NCBI GenBank assembly: GCA_947629615.1
Contig: CANRER010000006.1
Location: 1-19,281 of the forward strand
Length of the DNA: 19,281 nt
Reading direction: 5' to 3'
From: an uncultured Clostridia bacterium
Lineage (GTDB): Bacteria; Bacillota; Clostridia; UMGS1883
Shown here: in pieces, positions 1-6,877 of the stretch
Numbering within the stretch: position 1 is the stretch's first letter
Layout: each line of letters starts with the position of its first letter
The notes under the pieces: generated by a model
Told to the model about the DNA's origin: nothing
The model's input: the letters and a program-made list of their open reading frames with translations, nothing else
The model's database searches: none
Program-made: the position numbers and the translations under genes

Positions 1-1
1 T

Positions 2-409
2 ATCGACCTTGTGAAGTGGCAGATACGCATAGCGGCAGGCGTTCCGCTGAATTTTTCCCAAAAGGACGTGTTCCTGCACGGCCACAGCATAGAGTGCCGC
101 ATAAACGCCACCGGCGCGGGGTCGGAGCTTAAGCTGCTGCACGTGCCGGGGGGCTTCCGCGTCCGCTTCGACACGGCGCTGTACCTCGGCTGCACCATAC
201 CGCCCTATTACGACTCGATGATAGGCAAGCTGATTGTGCAGGCCAAAACCCGCGACGAGGCCATACGCCGTATGCAGTCGGCGCTGGGCGAGCTGATTAT
301 GGTCGGCGTGGATAACAACGTCGAGCTTCAGCTTTCCATCATCGGCGACAAGGACTTCCGAAACGGAGATTTCCATACCGACTTTATGAAAACTCACGAC
401 TACAAATAA
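2..409 (+). CDS. accC: Biotin carboxylase subunit of acetyl-CoA carboxylase, C-terminal part (cut by window edge)
   Basis: This is the C-terminal 135 codons of the ATP-dependent biotin carboxylase that carboxylates the biotin on AccB, the first half-reaction of malonyl-CoA synthesis in the cytoplasm. The frame is open from base 2, so the gene begins outside the window; the GTG at 11 is an internal codon and not a start. The sequence shows the biotin carboxylase C-terminal domain: DLVKWQI, GHSIECRINA, then HVPGG, and IPPYYDSMIGKLIV. The family usually has DLVKEQI, so Trp replaces the Glu here. The stretch between the CRINA motif and HVPGG looks a little shorter than I remember for the family. 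accD follows after 15 bases, so the two are surely co-transcribed; the rest of the fatty acid operon probably lies to the left. Confidence 0.95.
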   Translation: MDLVKWQIRIAAGVPLNFSQKDVFLHGHSIECRINATGAGSELKLLHVPGGFRVRFDTALYLGCTIPPYYDSMIGKLIVQAKTRDEAIRRMQSALGELIMVGVDNNVELQLSIIGDKDFRNGDFHTDFMKTHDYK

Positions 410-424
410 AGGGTGTGATAAGCA

Positions 425-1282
425 GTGATTCCAAAGAGCCTGTTCAAAAAAGCCAACAACGAGCTCGAACACATCGGCCGCACCGTTTACGAGGACTTTG
501 TGGAGGCCACGCAGACCTGCCCCCGATGCGGGTTTGAGCTGACGGCCACCGAGCTTAAGGATAATCACGAGGTCTGCGTCAAATGCGGCCACCACTTCCG
601 CATGAACGCCCGCCAGAGAATAGAGCTGATTGCCGATAAGGACAGCTTCACCGAGCTTTTCGCCGACATGGAGAGCGCAAACCTTCTCTCCTTCCCCGGC
701 TATGACGAAAAGCTGCGCTCGAGCCGCGCCAAAAGCGGCGAACACGAGGGCGTGGTTGTGGGCGAGGCCGCCGTGGGCGGCATACGCTGCGTCATGTTCG
801 TGATGGAATCGCAGTTCATGATGGGGTCGATGGGCTCCGTCGTGGGCGAAAAGGTGGCTCTCGCCTTTGAGCGCGCCACCCGCGAGGGGCTGCCCGTGCT
901 GGGCTTCACCGTCAGCGGCGGCGCGAGAATGCAGGAGGGCATCGTGAGCCTTATGCAAATGGCCAAAACCAGCGGCGCGGTAAAGCTGCACAGCGACGCG
1001 GGCCTTTTGTATATCGCCGTGCTGACCGACCCTACCACCGGCGGCGTGAGCGCGAGCTTCGCTATGGAGGGCGACATTATCCTCGCCGAGCCGGGCGCGC
1101 TTATCTGCTTTGCGGGGCCGAGAGTCATCGAGCAGACGATACGCAAAAAGCTGCCCAAGGACTTCCAAACAGCCGAGGTCTTGCTCGAGCACGGCTTTGT
1201 GGACGCCATCGCCCCCAGAAATATCCAGAAGGAAATGCTTGTGAACCTTCTTGCCCTGCATGAAAAGGAGGCGAGCGAATGA
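425..1282 (+). CDS. accD: Acetyl-CoA carboxylase carboxyltransferase, beta subunit
   Basis: The beta half of the carboxyltransferase moves the carboxyl group from carboxybiotin to acetyl-CoA and works as a heterotetramer with AccA. The 285-residue product has the N-terminal zinc ribbon expected of AccD, with Cys32, Cys35, Cys51 and Cys54 in two CxxC pairs. A crotonase-like fold follows, with the VSGGARMQEG motif typical of the family. The start is GTG at 425, with a weak GGGTG-type ribosome binding site upstream; no ATG fits better before the zinc ribbon. The stop overlaps the accA start by 4 bases (ATGA), which suggests translational coupling that would help equal dosage of the two subunits. 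The length is normal. Confidence 0.96.
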   Translation: MIPKSLFKKANNELEHIGRTVYEDFVEATQTCPRCGFELTATELKDNHEVCVKCGHHFRMNARQRIELIADKDSFTELFADMESANLLSFPGYDEKLRSSRAKSGEHEGVVVGEAAVGGIRCVMFVMESQFMMGSMGSVVGEKVALAFERATREGLPVLGFTVSGGARMQEGIVSLMQMAKTSGAVKLHSDAGLLYIAVLTDPTTGGVSASFAMEGDIILAEPGALICFAGPRVIEQTIRKKLPKDFQTAEVLLEHGFVDAIAPRNIQKEMLVNLLALHEKEASE

Positions 1283-2082
1283 GCACAGCCTACGACAGGG
1301 TGCAGGCCGCCCGCGCGAAGGGCCGCCCCACCTCGGTTGACTATATAAACAACATTTTCACCAACTTTCAAGAGCTTCACGGCGACCGCCGATTCGGCGA
1401 CGACGGGGCCATAGTGGCCGGCATAGGCCGGCTCTCAGGCCTGCCGGTGACGGTTATCGCGCAGGAAAAGGGCCAAACCACCAAGGAAAAAATCGCCCGC
1501 AACTTCGGCTCGCCCAATCCCGAGGGCTACCGCAAGGCTCTGCGCCTGATGAAGCAGGCCGAAAAGTTCGGCCGCCCGGTCATCTGCTTTGTGGACACCT
1601 CCGGCGCGTATCCCGGCCTCGGCGCGGAGGAGCGCGGGCAGGCCGAAGCGATAGCCGAAAATCTGATGGAGATGATGACCCTGCGCACGCCGATAATCTC
1701 GGTGCTTGTGGGCGAGGGCGGCAGCGGCGGCGCGCTCGCGCTGGCCGTCAGCGACGAGGTGTGGATGATGGAAAATGCCATCTACAGCGTCATCTCGCCC
1801 GAGGGCTGCGCCTCGATACTGTGGCGCGACGCGAAAAAGGTCAAGGAGGCCAGCGAATGTCTGCGCCTCACCGCCGAGGATCTCTATTCCCTCGGCGTTA
1901 TCGAGCGGATTATCCCCGAAAGCGGCAAGGATTTCACCGCCGCGTACATGAATTTGCGCACATGGCTCAAAAAGGCGCTGGACGACCGCGCCGGCCTTTC
2001 CCCGGAGGAGCTTATCGAAAGACGCTACCGGCGTTTTCGGAAATTCGGCTCCCCCATATCCGAAAATGAGGTGACCGAATGA
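1279..2082 (+). CDS. accA: Acetyl-CoA carboxylase carboxyltransferase, alpha subunit
   Basis: AccA partners AccD in the carboxyltransferase step of malonyl-CoA formation. The 267-residue product carries the family core: LHGDRRFGDDGAIVAG, VIAQEKG near the carboxybiotin/CoA site, FVDTSGAYPG, and the oxyanion-type GEGGSGGALAL stretch. It is shorter than the roughly 315-residue enterobacterial protein because the N-terminal helical region is reduced; I believe this is common in clostridial AccA. The start is the ATG inside the accD stop, preceded by AAAGGAGG. The stop in turn overlaps the uppP start by 4 bases. Confidence 0.96.
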   Translation: MSTAYDRVQAARAKGRPTSVDYINNIFTNFQELHGDRRFGDDGAIVAGIGRLSGLPVTVIAQEKGQTTKEKIARNFGSPNPEGYRKALRLMKQAEKFGRPVICFVDTSGAYPGLGAEERGQAEAIAENLMEMMTLRTPIISVLVGEGGSGGALALAVSDEVWMMENAIYSVISPEGCASILWRDAKKVKEASECLRLTAEDLYSLGVIERIIPESGKDFTAAYMNLRTWLKKALDDRAGLSPEELIERRYRRFRKFGSPISENEVTE

Positions 2083-2915
2083 CAGTCATAAAAGCTATTA
2101 TCCTCGGCCTTATACAAGGCCTGACGGAGTTCCTGCCCGTTTCAAGCTCCGGCCATCTGGCCATAGCGGGCGCAATCATGGGCATGGACCCCGAGGCCGA
2201 CAGCCTGCTTTCCTTCAATATACTGCTCCACGTGGCAACGCTGGCGGCGGTGCTGATAGTTTACCGCGAGGATATTTTTCAAATGATAAAGGCCCTTTTC
2301 GCCATGCTGGGCGACATTTTCACCGGCAAAGGCGCGGGTCTTAAAAAGGACGTATACCGCAGGCTCATTGTTATGCTCATTGTCGGCACGCTGCCCGCCG
2401 TGGCGGCCGCGCTGCTTTTCGGCGATATAATCGAAAACCCGTCCCTCTGGCTTATAGGCGTGTTCCTTATGGTGACGGCCTTGCTGCTGCTTTTAAGCGA
2501 CCGCATAGCCGGCGGCGGGAAAACCGTCGAAACCATGTCCTCGCGCGACGCCTTAATCGTGGGCTGCTTCCAAGGGCTGGGCGTGTTCCCCGGCATAAGC
2601 CGCAGCGGCAGCACGATAGTCGGCGGCCTGTTTTCGGGCCTTGAAAAAAACACGGCGGTACGCTTTTCGTTCCTGCTGTCCATACCGGCCATTCTGGGCG
2701 CGATGGTTCTCGACGTGAAGGATCTGTTCACCGGCGCGAGCGTCCTGCCCTCGCCCGCCTGCGTTATCGCGGGTATGCTGGTCGCGGGGATAAGCGGCTA
2801 TTTCGCCATTCGCTTCATGCTGGCGGTGGTTCGCCGCCGGCGGCTGGGAGTGTTCTCCCTCTATTGCGCCTTGGCCGGAGTGGTGGCGATTATCCTGAAT
2901 TTCACACTACGTTAA
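2079..2915 (+). CDS. uppP: Undecaprenyl-diphosphatase, BacA/UppP family
   Basis: This integral membrane phosphatase converts undecaprenyl diphosphate to the monophosphate so that the lipid carrier can be reused for peptidoglycan and wall polymer export. It is also classically linked to bacitracin resistance. The 278-residue product has both family motifs: QGLTEFLPVSSSGH near the N terminus (Glu17, Ser22-24, His26), and PGISRSGSTI near residues 170-179. Several hydrophobic spans lie between and after them. The ATG overlaps the accA stop, with GAGGTG in front, so uppP is translated as part of the acc operon. Coupling of carrier lipid recycling to fatty acid precursor supply is inference from the layout. 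Confidence 0.95.
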   Translation: MTVIKAIILGLIQGLTEFLPVSSSGHLAIAGAIMGMDPEADSLLSFNILLHVATLAAVLIVYREDIFQMIKALFAMLGDIFTGKGAGLKKDVYRRLIVMLIVGTLPAVAAALLFGDIIENPSLWLIGVFLMVTALLLLLSDRIAGGGKTVETMSSRDALIVGCFQGLGVFPGISRSGSTIVGGLFSGLEKNTAVRFSFLLSIPAILGAMVLDVKDLFTGASVLPSPACVIAGMLVAGISGYFAIRFMLAVVRRRRLGVFSLYCALAGVVAIILNFTLR

Positions 2916-2927
2916 AGAGGTTACATA

Positions 2928-5582
2928 ATGGCTAAATCCACTCCTCAAAAAAATACCGAGCGCAGCACCAAGCCGCGCGGCGCGGCGGCCTCCGCCGCCC
3001 CCGCGAAGCCCGCTAAAAAGGCGGTGAAAAAATCGGCCAAGCCAGCCAAAAAGGGCGGCAAGCTCGATTCCCGCTTAAGCCGCGAGATAAGGCTGATACT
3101 TTTTGTTTTCGTCTGCTTCATGCTGGCTATGAGCTACTACACGCCGTTTTTCGGCGTGGTGGGCAGCTTTATCAAAAATCTCGGTATGTTTTTCTTCGGC
3201 TTCGTGGCCTACATAGTGCCTGTTTTTGCCGCGCTGGCGGGCTTCCACGTGCTTATCAAGGGCACGCTCAGCCCGAACACCCACCGCTTCGCGGCGGCGA
3301 TTTTGGCGTGCGTGTGCATAGCGGGCCTTTTCACCGTACACAGCTATCGGCTCAACCCCACGCTTTACGGCGAGGGCTACACGGCTGACGAGATAACCGC
3401 CGCCATCGAGAACAACCCCGGCTATATCCGCTACGAGTACTCAGGTCCGTTCGACCTGCTCTCGAACGTTGTGAACGCCGGCAAGGAGGGCAACGGCGGC
3501 GGCATACTGGGGTATTTGGCCTCCATTCTGTTTATTCGCCTTCTCTCGCCCATCGGCACAACGGTTCTGCTTTGGGCGATAATGCTCGCGCTGACGGCGG
3601 TGGCTACCGGCAAGGCCCCCTTCCTGTACCTGTCCGGGCGCGTAAGCGGCCTGATAAACGACATACGCGAAAAACGCGCCGAGGCCGATACCGAAACCGA
3701 CCTCGGGGACGAGCCTCCCTTTGAGCCGTCCGACGAAACGCACGCGAAGGCTGAAAAGGGCGCAAAAAAGAAGGGTAAAAAGAGCAAGAAGGGCAAACAG
3801 AACCCGTTCGCCGCTCTTGCCGCCCTGTTCACGGGCGACGACGAGCCCGCCCCGAAAAAGGGCAACGCGGCGAAGGGCAAAAATAAGAAAAAGCGCCCCA
3901 AGGGCGAAAGGCCCGCCGAGGTCAGCAAGGTCGAGCCGCAGCTCGTTCTGCCCCCCACGGGCGAGGCCGAGCAGGTGCGCGTAAATATGTTCGACAATCC
4001 GGCCTCGGGCGAGGAAATCCCCGAGGATATAGAGGAGCTCGCCATGGCCGAAAGCGGCGGCGTTCCCGCGAAGAAGGAGGACGCTGCGCCCATTCCCGTC
4101 ACCGACGACGAAATAGATACCGACTATATCCCCTACTCCTTCCCCCCGATGAAGCTTTTGGGCCGCGAAAAGCCCGGCAAGGACACCACCTCTCAGGATG
4201 ACGTGCGCCGCATGGGCCAAAAGCTTATCGAAACGCTGGCCTCCTTTGGGGTTGAGGCGAGGATAAACGAAATAACCCGCGGCCCGGCGATAACACGCTT
4301 TGAAATATCGCCCGCGGCGGGCGTTAAGGTGAACAAAATCGTCAACCTTTCCAACGACATAGCCCTCAATCTGGCCGCCGTGTCGGTGCGCGTCATCGCG
4401 CCGATACCGGGCAAGGCCGCCGTCGGCATCGAAATACCGAACGACAAGGTGTCCATCGTGCGCCTGAGGGACGTTGTGGATACCGACGAGTTCCGCTCGT
4501 TCAAAAGCAAAACGGCCTTCGCCCTCGGCAAGGACGTCAACGGCCGCGTAATCATCGCCGATATATCCAAAATGCCCCACCTGCTCATCGCGGGCGCGAC
4601 GGGCAGCGGTAAATCGGTGTGCATAAACTCGCTAATAACGAGCATTATTTATAAGGCCGACCCGAACGAGGTCAAGCTTATAATGATAGACCCCAAAATG
4701 GTGGAGCTTGGCGTTTATAACGGCATACCCCACCTGCTCATTCCCGTTGTTACCGACCCGAGGCGCGCCGCCGGCGCACTGAACTGGGCCGTTCAGGAGA
4801 TGATAAAGCGTTACAAGCTGTTCGCCGAAAACAACGTGCGCAACATGAGCGGCTATAACGAGCTGGCCGAAATGTCCGGCGAGCGCAAGCTTGAACAGAT
4901 AATTATTATCGTGGACGAGCTGGCCGACCTTATGATGGTCAGCGCGAAGGAGGTCGAGGACAGCATTTGTCGGCTGGCGCAGATGGCCCGCGCCGCGGGA
5001 ATGTACCTCGTTATCGCCACACAGCGGCCCTCGGTTGACGTTATCACCGGACTTATCAAGGCCAACGTACCCAGCCGAATTGCCTTCGCGGTGTCGAACC
5101 AGATAGACAGCCGCACAATTCTTGATATGGGAGGCGCCGAAAAGCTGCTCGGCCGCGGCGATATGCTGTTCCTGCCGATGGGCGCGAACACCCCCACCCG
5201 TATTCAGGGCGCTTTCGTTTCCGACGCGGAAACCGAAGCCATAGTTGAATTTGTCAAGCAGGATTTCACCGCCAAGTATGACGAGGACGTGATAGAGCAT
5301 ATCGAGCGGGGCGTTGAGTCCGACAGGGATAAAGAGGAAAACGCCGGCGACGCCGACGAAATGCTCCCCGCCGCCGTCAAGGCCGTGGTGGAGGCCGGGC
5401 AGGCCAGCGCGTCGCTGCTTCAGCGCAGGCTGAAGGTGGGCTACGCCCGCGCCGGCAGGCTGATAGACCAGCTGGAGGAGCGCGGCATAATCGGCCCTCA
5501 CGAGGGAAGTAAGCCCCGCGAGGTGCTTATATCCCGCAGCCAGCTGCTGGAGATGGAGGCTTCCGGCGAGGACTTCGAGTAA
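2928..5582 (+). CDS. ftsK: FtsK/SpoIIIE-type DNA translocase
   Basis: This membrane-anchored ATPase pumps chromosomal DNA through the closing division or sporulation septum. The 884-residue product starts with a Lys/Ala-rich cytoplasmic tail (about residues 1-45). A four-helix membrane domain follows (about 55-235), then a long charged linker with KKGKKSKKGK-like runs (about 250-390). The RecA-like motor has Walker A GATGSGKS near residue 554 and Walker B IIIIVDELADLMM near 658. The C-terminal gamma winged helix (about 820-875) reads ASLLQRRLKVGYARAGRLID. The start ATG has AGAGG in front, 12 bases after uppP. Whether it serves vegetative division (SftA/FtsK-like) or sporulation (SpoIIIE) cannot be decided from sequence alone; the four membrane helices fit SpoIIIE and FtsK rather than soluble SftA. 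Confidence 0.95.
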   Translation: MAKSTPQKNTERSTKPRGAAASAAPAKPAKKAVKKSAKPAKKGGKLDSRLSREIRLILFVFVCFMLAMSYYTPFFGVVGSFIKNLGMFFFGFVAYIVPVFAALAGFHVLIKGTLSPNTHRFAAAILACVCIAGLFTVHSYRLNPTLYGEGYTADEITAAIENNPGYIRYEYSGPFDLLSNVVNAGKEGNGGGILGYLASILFIRLLSPIGTTVLLWAIMLALTAVATGKAPFLYLSGRVSGLINDIREKRAEADTETDLGDEPPFEPSDETHAKAEKGAKKKGKKSKKGKQNPFAALAALFTGDDEPAPKKGNAAKGKNKKKRPKGERPAEVSKVEPQLVLPPTGEAEQVRVNMFDNPASGEEIPEDIEELAMAESGGVPAKKEDAAPIPVTDDEIDTDYIPYSFPPMKLLGREKPGKDTTSQDDVRRMGQKLIETLASFGVEARINEITRGPAITRFEISPAAGVKVNKIVNLSNDIALNLAAVSVRVIAPIPGKAAVGIEIPNDKVSIVRLRDVVDTDEFRSFKSKTAFALGKDVNGRVIIADISKMPHLLIAGATGSGKSVCINSLITSIIYKADPNEVKLIMIDPKMVELGVYNGIPHLLIPVVTDPRRAAGALNWAVQEMIKRYKLFAENNVRNMSGYNELAEMSGERKLEQIIIIVDELADLMMVSAKEVEDSICRLAQMARAAGMYLVIATQRPSVDVITGLIKANVPSRIAFAVSNQIDSRTILDMGGAEKLLGRGDMLFLPMGANTPTRIQGAFVSDAETEAIVEFVKQDFTAKYDEDVIEHIERGVESDRDKEENAGDADEMLPAAVKAVVEAGQASASLLQRRLKVGYARAGRLIDQLEERGIIGPHEGSKPREVLISRSQLLEMEASGEDFE

Positions 5583-5605
5583 AAACAAGGGGCCGTAAAA
5601 AAATA

Positions 5606-5737
5606 CGCGCAGAACGTTCAAGGGCTTAATGGATTGATATAAGTAATGTTAAGCTTTATAATATAATTATAATTGATGAATTAATGTGGAAAACCCGCTC
5701 TTATGAGCGGGTTTTCTTGTTTTCTAAGCCCTTGAAC
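5606..5737. repeat. Terminator module A: hairpin enclosed by inverted GTTCAAGGGCTTA motifs
   Basis: GTTCAAGGGCTTA at 5616-5628 is matched by its exact reverse complement at 5725-5737 and encloses the terminator hairpin at 5691-5714. A larger 26-base element, 5606-5631, is repeated on the other strand at 7444-7469 with 24 of 26 identical positions. It begins 23 bases after the ftsK stop, in sense with ftsK. The inner part (5632-5690) is AT-rich and otherwise featureless. Possible readings are a miniature mobile element, a conserved 3'-end processing or protein-binding element, or a bidirectional terminator family. The sequence repeat itself is certain; the function is not known to me. Confidence 0.7.
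5691..5722 (+). terminator. Rho-independent terminator after ftsK
   Basis: AAACCCGCTC (5691-5700) pairs perfectly with GAGCGGGTTT (5705-5714) around a TTAT loop. It is followed by TCTTGTTTTCT, a T-rich tail on the + strand. It lies about 110 bases after the ftsK stop and closes the acc-uppP-ftsK transcript. On the minus strand the hairpin is followed by a poorer tail, so it may end minus-strand transcription less well. Confidence 0.85.
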
Positions 5738-5891
5738 TATGAACGAAAATCACCCTCGGCGTACCTCTGTACGCCGTCGGGAGTGCTTGCTCGTCGGCTA
5801 AAGCCTCCTGCGCGAGCTGATTTTCGTCCATTCTGCACGATTTTTTCGGCCGGCCCCCGTGCGCGTCGAGCTGTAGAGCAAATTCTTTCAC
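5724..5891 (-). CDS. Doubtful 55-codon frame inside a structured element
   Basis: A GTG-started frame on the minus strand (GTG 5891-5889, stop TAG 5726-5724) encodes 55 residues, including RPKKSCRMDENQLAQEA and PTAYRGTPRVIF. I see no clear ribosome binding site. The DNA under it is built from nested inverted repeats (5743-5827), so the same bases that spell DENQ near residue 23 and RVIFV near residue 47 are complementary. That argues that the element is conserved as structure or as an interspersed repeat and that the frame may be incidental. It ends in the inverted GTTCAAGGGCTTA motif. I recognise no domain and propose no function. Confidence 0.25.
   Translation of the reverse strand: MKEFALQLDAHGGRPKKSCRMDENQLAQEALADEQALPTAYRGTPRVIFVHSSRA
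5743..5827. repeat. Nested multi-hairpin element, likely structured RNA or interspersed palindromic repeat
   Basis: The outer arms ACGAAAATCA (5743-5752) and TGATTTTCGT (5818-5827) are perfectly complementary. Inside lies an 8-bp hairpin, CGGCGTAC/GTACGCCG (5757-5764 and 5769-5776) with a CTCT loop. A second arm follows, with GCTCG/CGAGC (5789-5793 and 5813-5817) enclosing GGCT/AGCC (5796-5799 and 5802-5805). The set folds naturally as a three-way junction of about 85 bases on either strand. A strong minus-strand promoter lies 210 bases upstream on that strand. I can name no known RNA family for it. Confidence 0.55.
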
Positions 5892-5893
5892 AT

Positions 5894-6013
5894 TTAAGGC
5901 AGAACGTTCAGCTTAAACGTTTCGTCCGCGACAGGCTTTCCGTTCGCGAAGATCTGCACGCGCACGTCCACTGCCGCCGGCGTAAGCCTACTCCCCGTTT
6001 CACAAAAAATAAA
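5894..6013 (-). pseudogene. Start-less coding remnant (about 39 codons)
   Basis: On the minus strand, a frame open after the TGA at 6014-6016 runs to TAA at 5894-5896. It contains the protein-like stretches TPAAVDVRVQIFANGK and PVADETFKLNVLP. Alternating hydrophobic residues suggest the last beta-strands of an immunoglobulin-like or similar beta-sandwich domain, and third codon positions are as GC-rich as in neighbouring genes. No ATG, GTG or TTG is available near the beginning of the frame, so this is best read as the 3' end of a lost gene. The GTG codons within the VDVRV stretch could be starts of a 20-25 residue peptide, but no good ribosome binding site precedes them. Confidence 0.35.
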
Positions 6014-6037
6014 TCACGGTTATGTACCGTTTAGTTT

Positions 6038-6067
6038 ATTGTACCAAATTCCCAAAGCCCTTGTCAA
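6038..6067 (-). promoter_or_regulatory. Strong sigma-A promoter reading leftward into the gap
   Basis: On the minus strand, TTGACA (6067-6062) and TACAAT (6043-6038) are separated by 18 bases, and TGG directly precedes the -10 box, giving an extended -10. AT-rich sequence lies upstream. Transcription would start near 6031 and cross the coding remnant, the multi-hairpin element and the hairpin at 5714-5691, giving an RNA of roughly 320-340 bases. No intact gene is downstream of it. Confidence 0.65.
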
Positions 6068-6128
6068 GTTCATTCATTTTTCGTTTCAATCATTTTGCGC
6101 AAAACGAATTTTACGCCGCGTCGGCGCG

Positions 6129-6134
6129 TATAAT
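6129..6134 (+). promoter_or_regulatory. Possible -10 box for the unknown gene
   Basis: A perfect TATAAT stands 10 bases before the ATG at 6145, but no recognisable -35 box is at the proper distance and no TGn extension is present. If used, transcription would begin almost at the start codon, giving a leaderless or nearly leaderless mRNA. This would fit the missing ribosome binding site. Confidence 0.3.
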
Positions 6135-6144
6135 TAATTCGGTG

Positions 6145-6831
6145 ATGTCGATGCTGACAGTTCTCGCCGCCGAAAAAGAAGGCGGCCTTTTTTCGCCCCC
6201 GCTGCGGAAATCACGCGCGGAGGCGGCGGACATATACTACGTTAAAAAGCCGTCGGCCGCAAAGCGGTTAAGGAAAATGGGGATAAGCCGAGCTGCGCTC
6301 GCGCCCTCGGCCAAGGAGCTGTTCCCCGAAGCGAGGCCTCTGCCCGCCGAGTGGGAGCGCTTTTTGCCGCTGCTGCCGAAGACGCTTCAAAAAAGAGCCG
6401 CCCTCCCCTTAGACGAGCTTTTCATCTCGTCGCGGCCCGACCTCGCCGCCGAAATCGTGGAGCTTTGCGCCGACTGTGCGCGGCTGTTCACCGTAATCAG
6501 CGCACAGGAGCTCGACAGCGACGTTTTCGACAGGCTGTATTTCAACAAGGGGCTCATCATGCGCCGCGTCAGCGCGCCGGGCAGCCGAGTGGGGCGGCGC
6601 GCGCTCTGTGTGAGCGACGGGGGCCGCCCGCCCCTCGGGGTGGGAAACGTGGAGCTTGCGAAGCTTGGCCGCGCCGTAGTCAGCGGCGGCCCGCTCGATT
6701 CTCTCGCCGAAATCGGCCTCACGCCCACAGCCGCGCTGTACGACTTCGCCGGCCTGCCCCTGCCCGAGGGCGGCGTTACGGCGCAAACGGGCGACGAAAT
6801 TTTTTGTCTTGACATCGGCGGGATTTTGTAA
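6145..6831 (+). CDS. Protein of unknown function (228 residues)
   Basis: I do not recognise this protein. The frame stays open further upstream, to 6022, but that part is AT-rich and overlaps the minus-strand promoter, so I place the start at ATG 6145 (ATG 6151 and GTG 6142 are alternatives). No clear ribosome binding site precedes any of them. The product is soluble, with no signal peptide or membrane span. The N-terminal half is basic and Ala/Leu-rich (KKPSAAKRLRKMGISRAAL). The middle has LFTVISAQELDSDVFDRLYF. The C-terminal half has Gly-rich turns (VSDGGRPPLGVGN) and ends in DEIFCLDIGGIL. Composition and third-position GC match the neighbours, so it is very likely a real gene. Its last codons overlap the greA promoter. 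Confidence 0.7.
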   Translation: MSMLTVLAAEKEGGLFSPPLRKSRAEAADIYYVKKPSAAKRLRKMGISRAALAPSAKELFPEARPLPAEWERFLPLLPKTLQKRAALPLDELFISSRPDLAAEIVELCADCARLFTVISAQELDSDVFDRLYFNKGLIMRRVSAPGSRVGRRALCVSDGGRPPLGVGNVELAKLGRAVVSGGPLDSLAEIGLTPTAALYDFAGLPLPEGGVTAQTGDEIFCLDIGGIL

Positions 6832-6837
6832 TATAAT
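6809..6837 (+). promoter_or_regulatory. Consensus sigma-A promoter of greA
   Basis: TTGACA (6809-6814) and TATAAT (6832-6837) are both perfect matches to consensus with the ideal 17-base spacer. The -35 box lies inside the last codons of the upstream gene and the stop codon TAA (6829-6831) abuts the -10 box. Expected start is near 6844, giving a leader of about 34 bases before greA. This predicts strong constitutive greA expression independent of the upstream gene. Confidence 0.9.
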
Positions 6838-6877
6838 ATTTTAGTATAAAGCAAATGAATGGAGAGGTGTTTTTTTC

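Noticed and set aside
4632..5621. Minus-strand open frame of 329 codons opposite the ftsK motor domain.
   Set aside because: The Walker A and B motifs and the winged helix are on the + strand; the antisense frame has no recognisable motif and no ribosome binding site.
5900..5917. GCAGAACGTTCA followed by GCTTAA resembles the ftsK-end element with three bases deleted.
   Set aside because: It lies in the remnant's coding frame and no hairpin is near it, so a chance match is as likely as a decayed copy.
5960..6005. GGGGAGTAG on the minus strand near 5990, similar to the core of the yybP-ykoY manganese riboswitch.
   Set aside because: I could not place the matching second loop or the closing stem convincingly. 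The segment is better explained as coding remnant, and no manganese or cation transporter gene follows.
5684..6034. Plus-strand frame of 116 codons across the ftsK-greA gap.
   Set aside because: It begins in the terminator hairpin and crosses the inverted-repeat element and the remnant with no ribosome binding site; it is better seen as an antisense reading of those features.
6054..6067. AAGCCCTTGTCAAG resembles the inverted GTTCAAGGGCTTA motif.
   Set aside because: The match is broken in the middle and the bases are accounted for by the -35 box of the minus-strand promoter.
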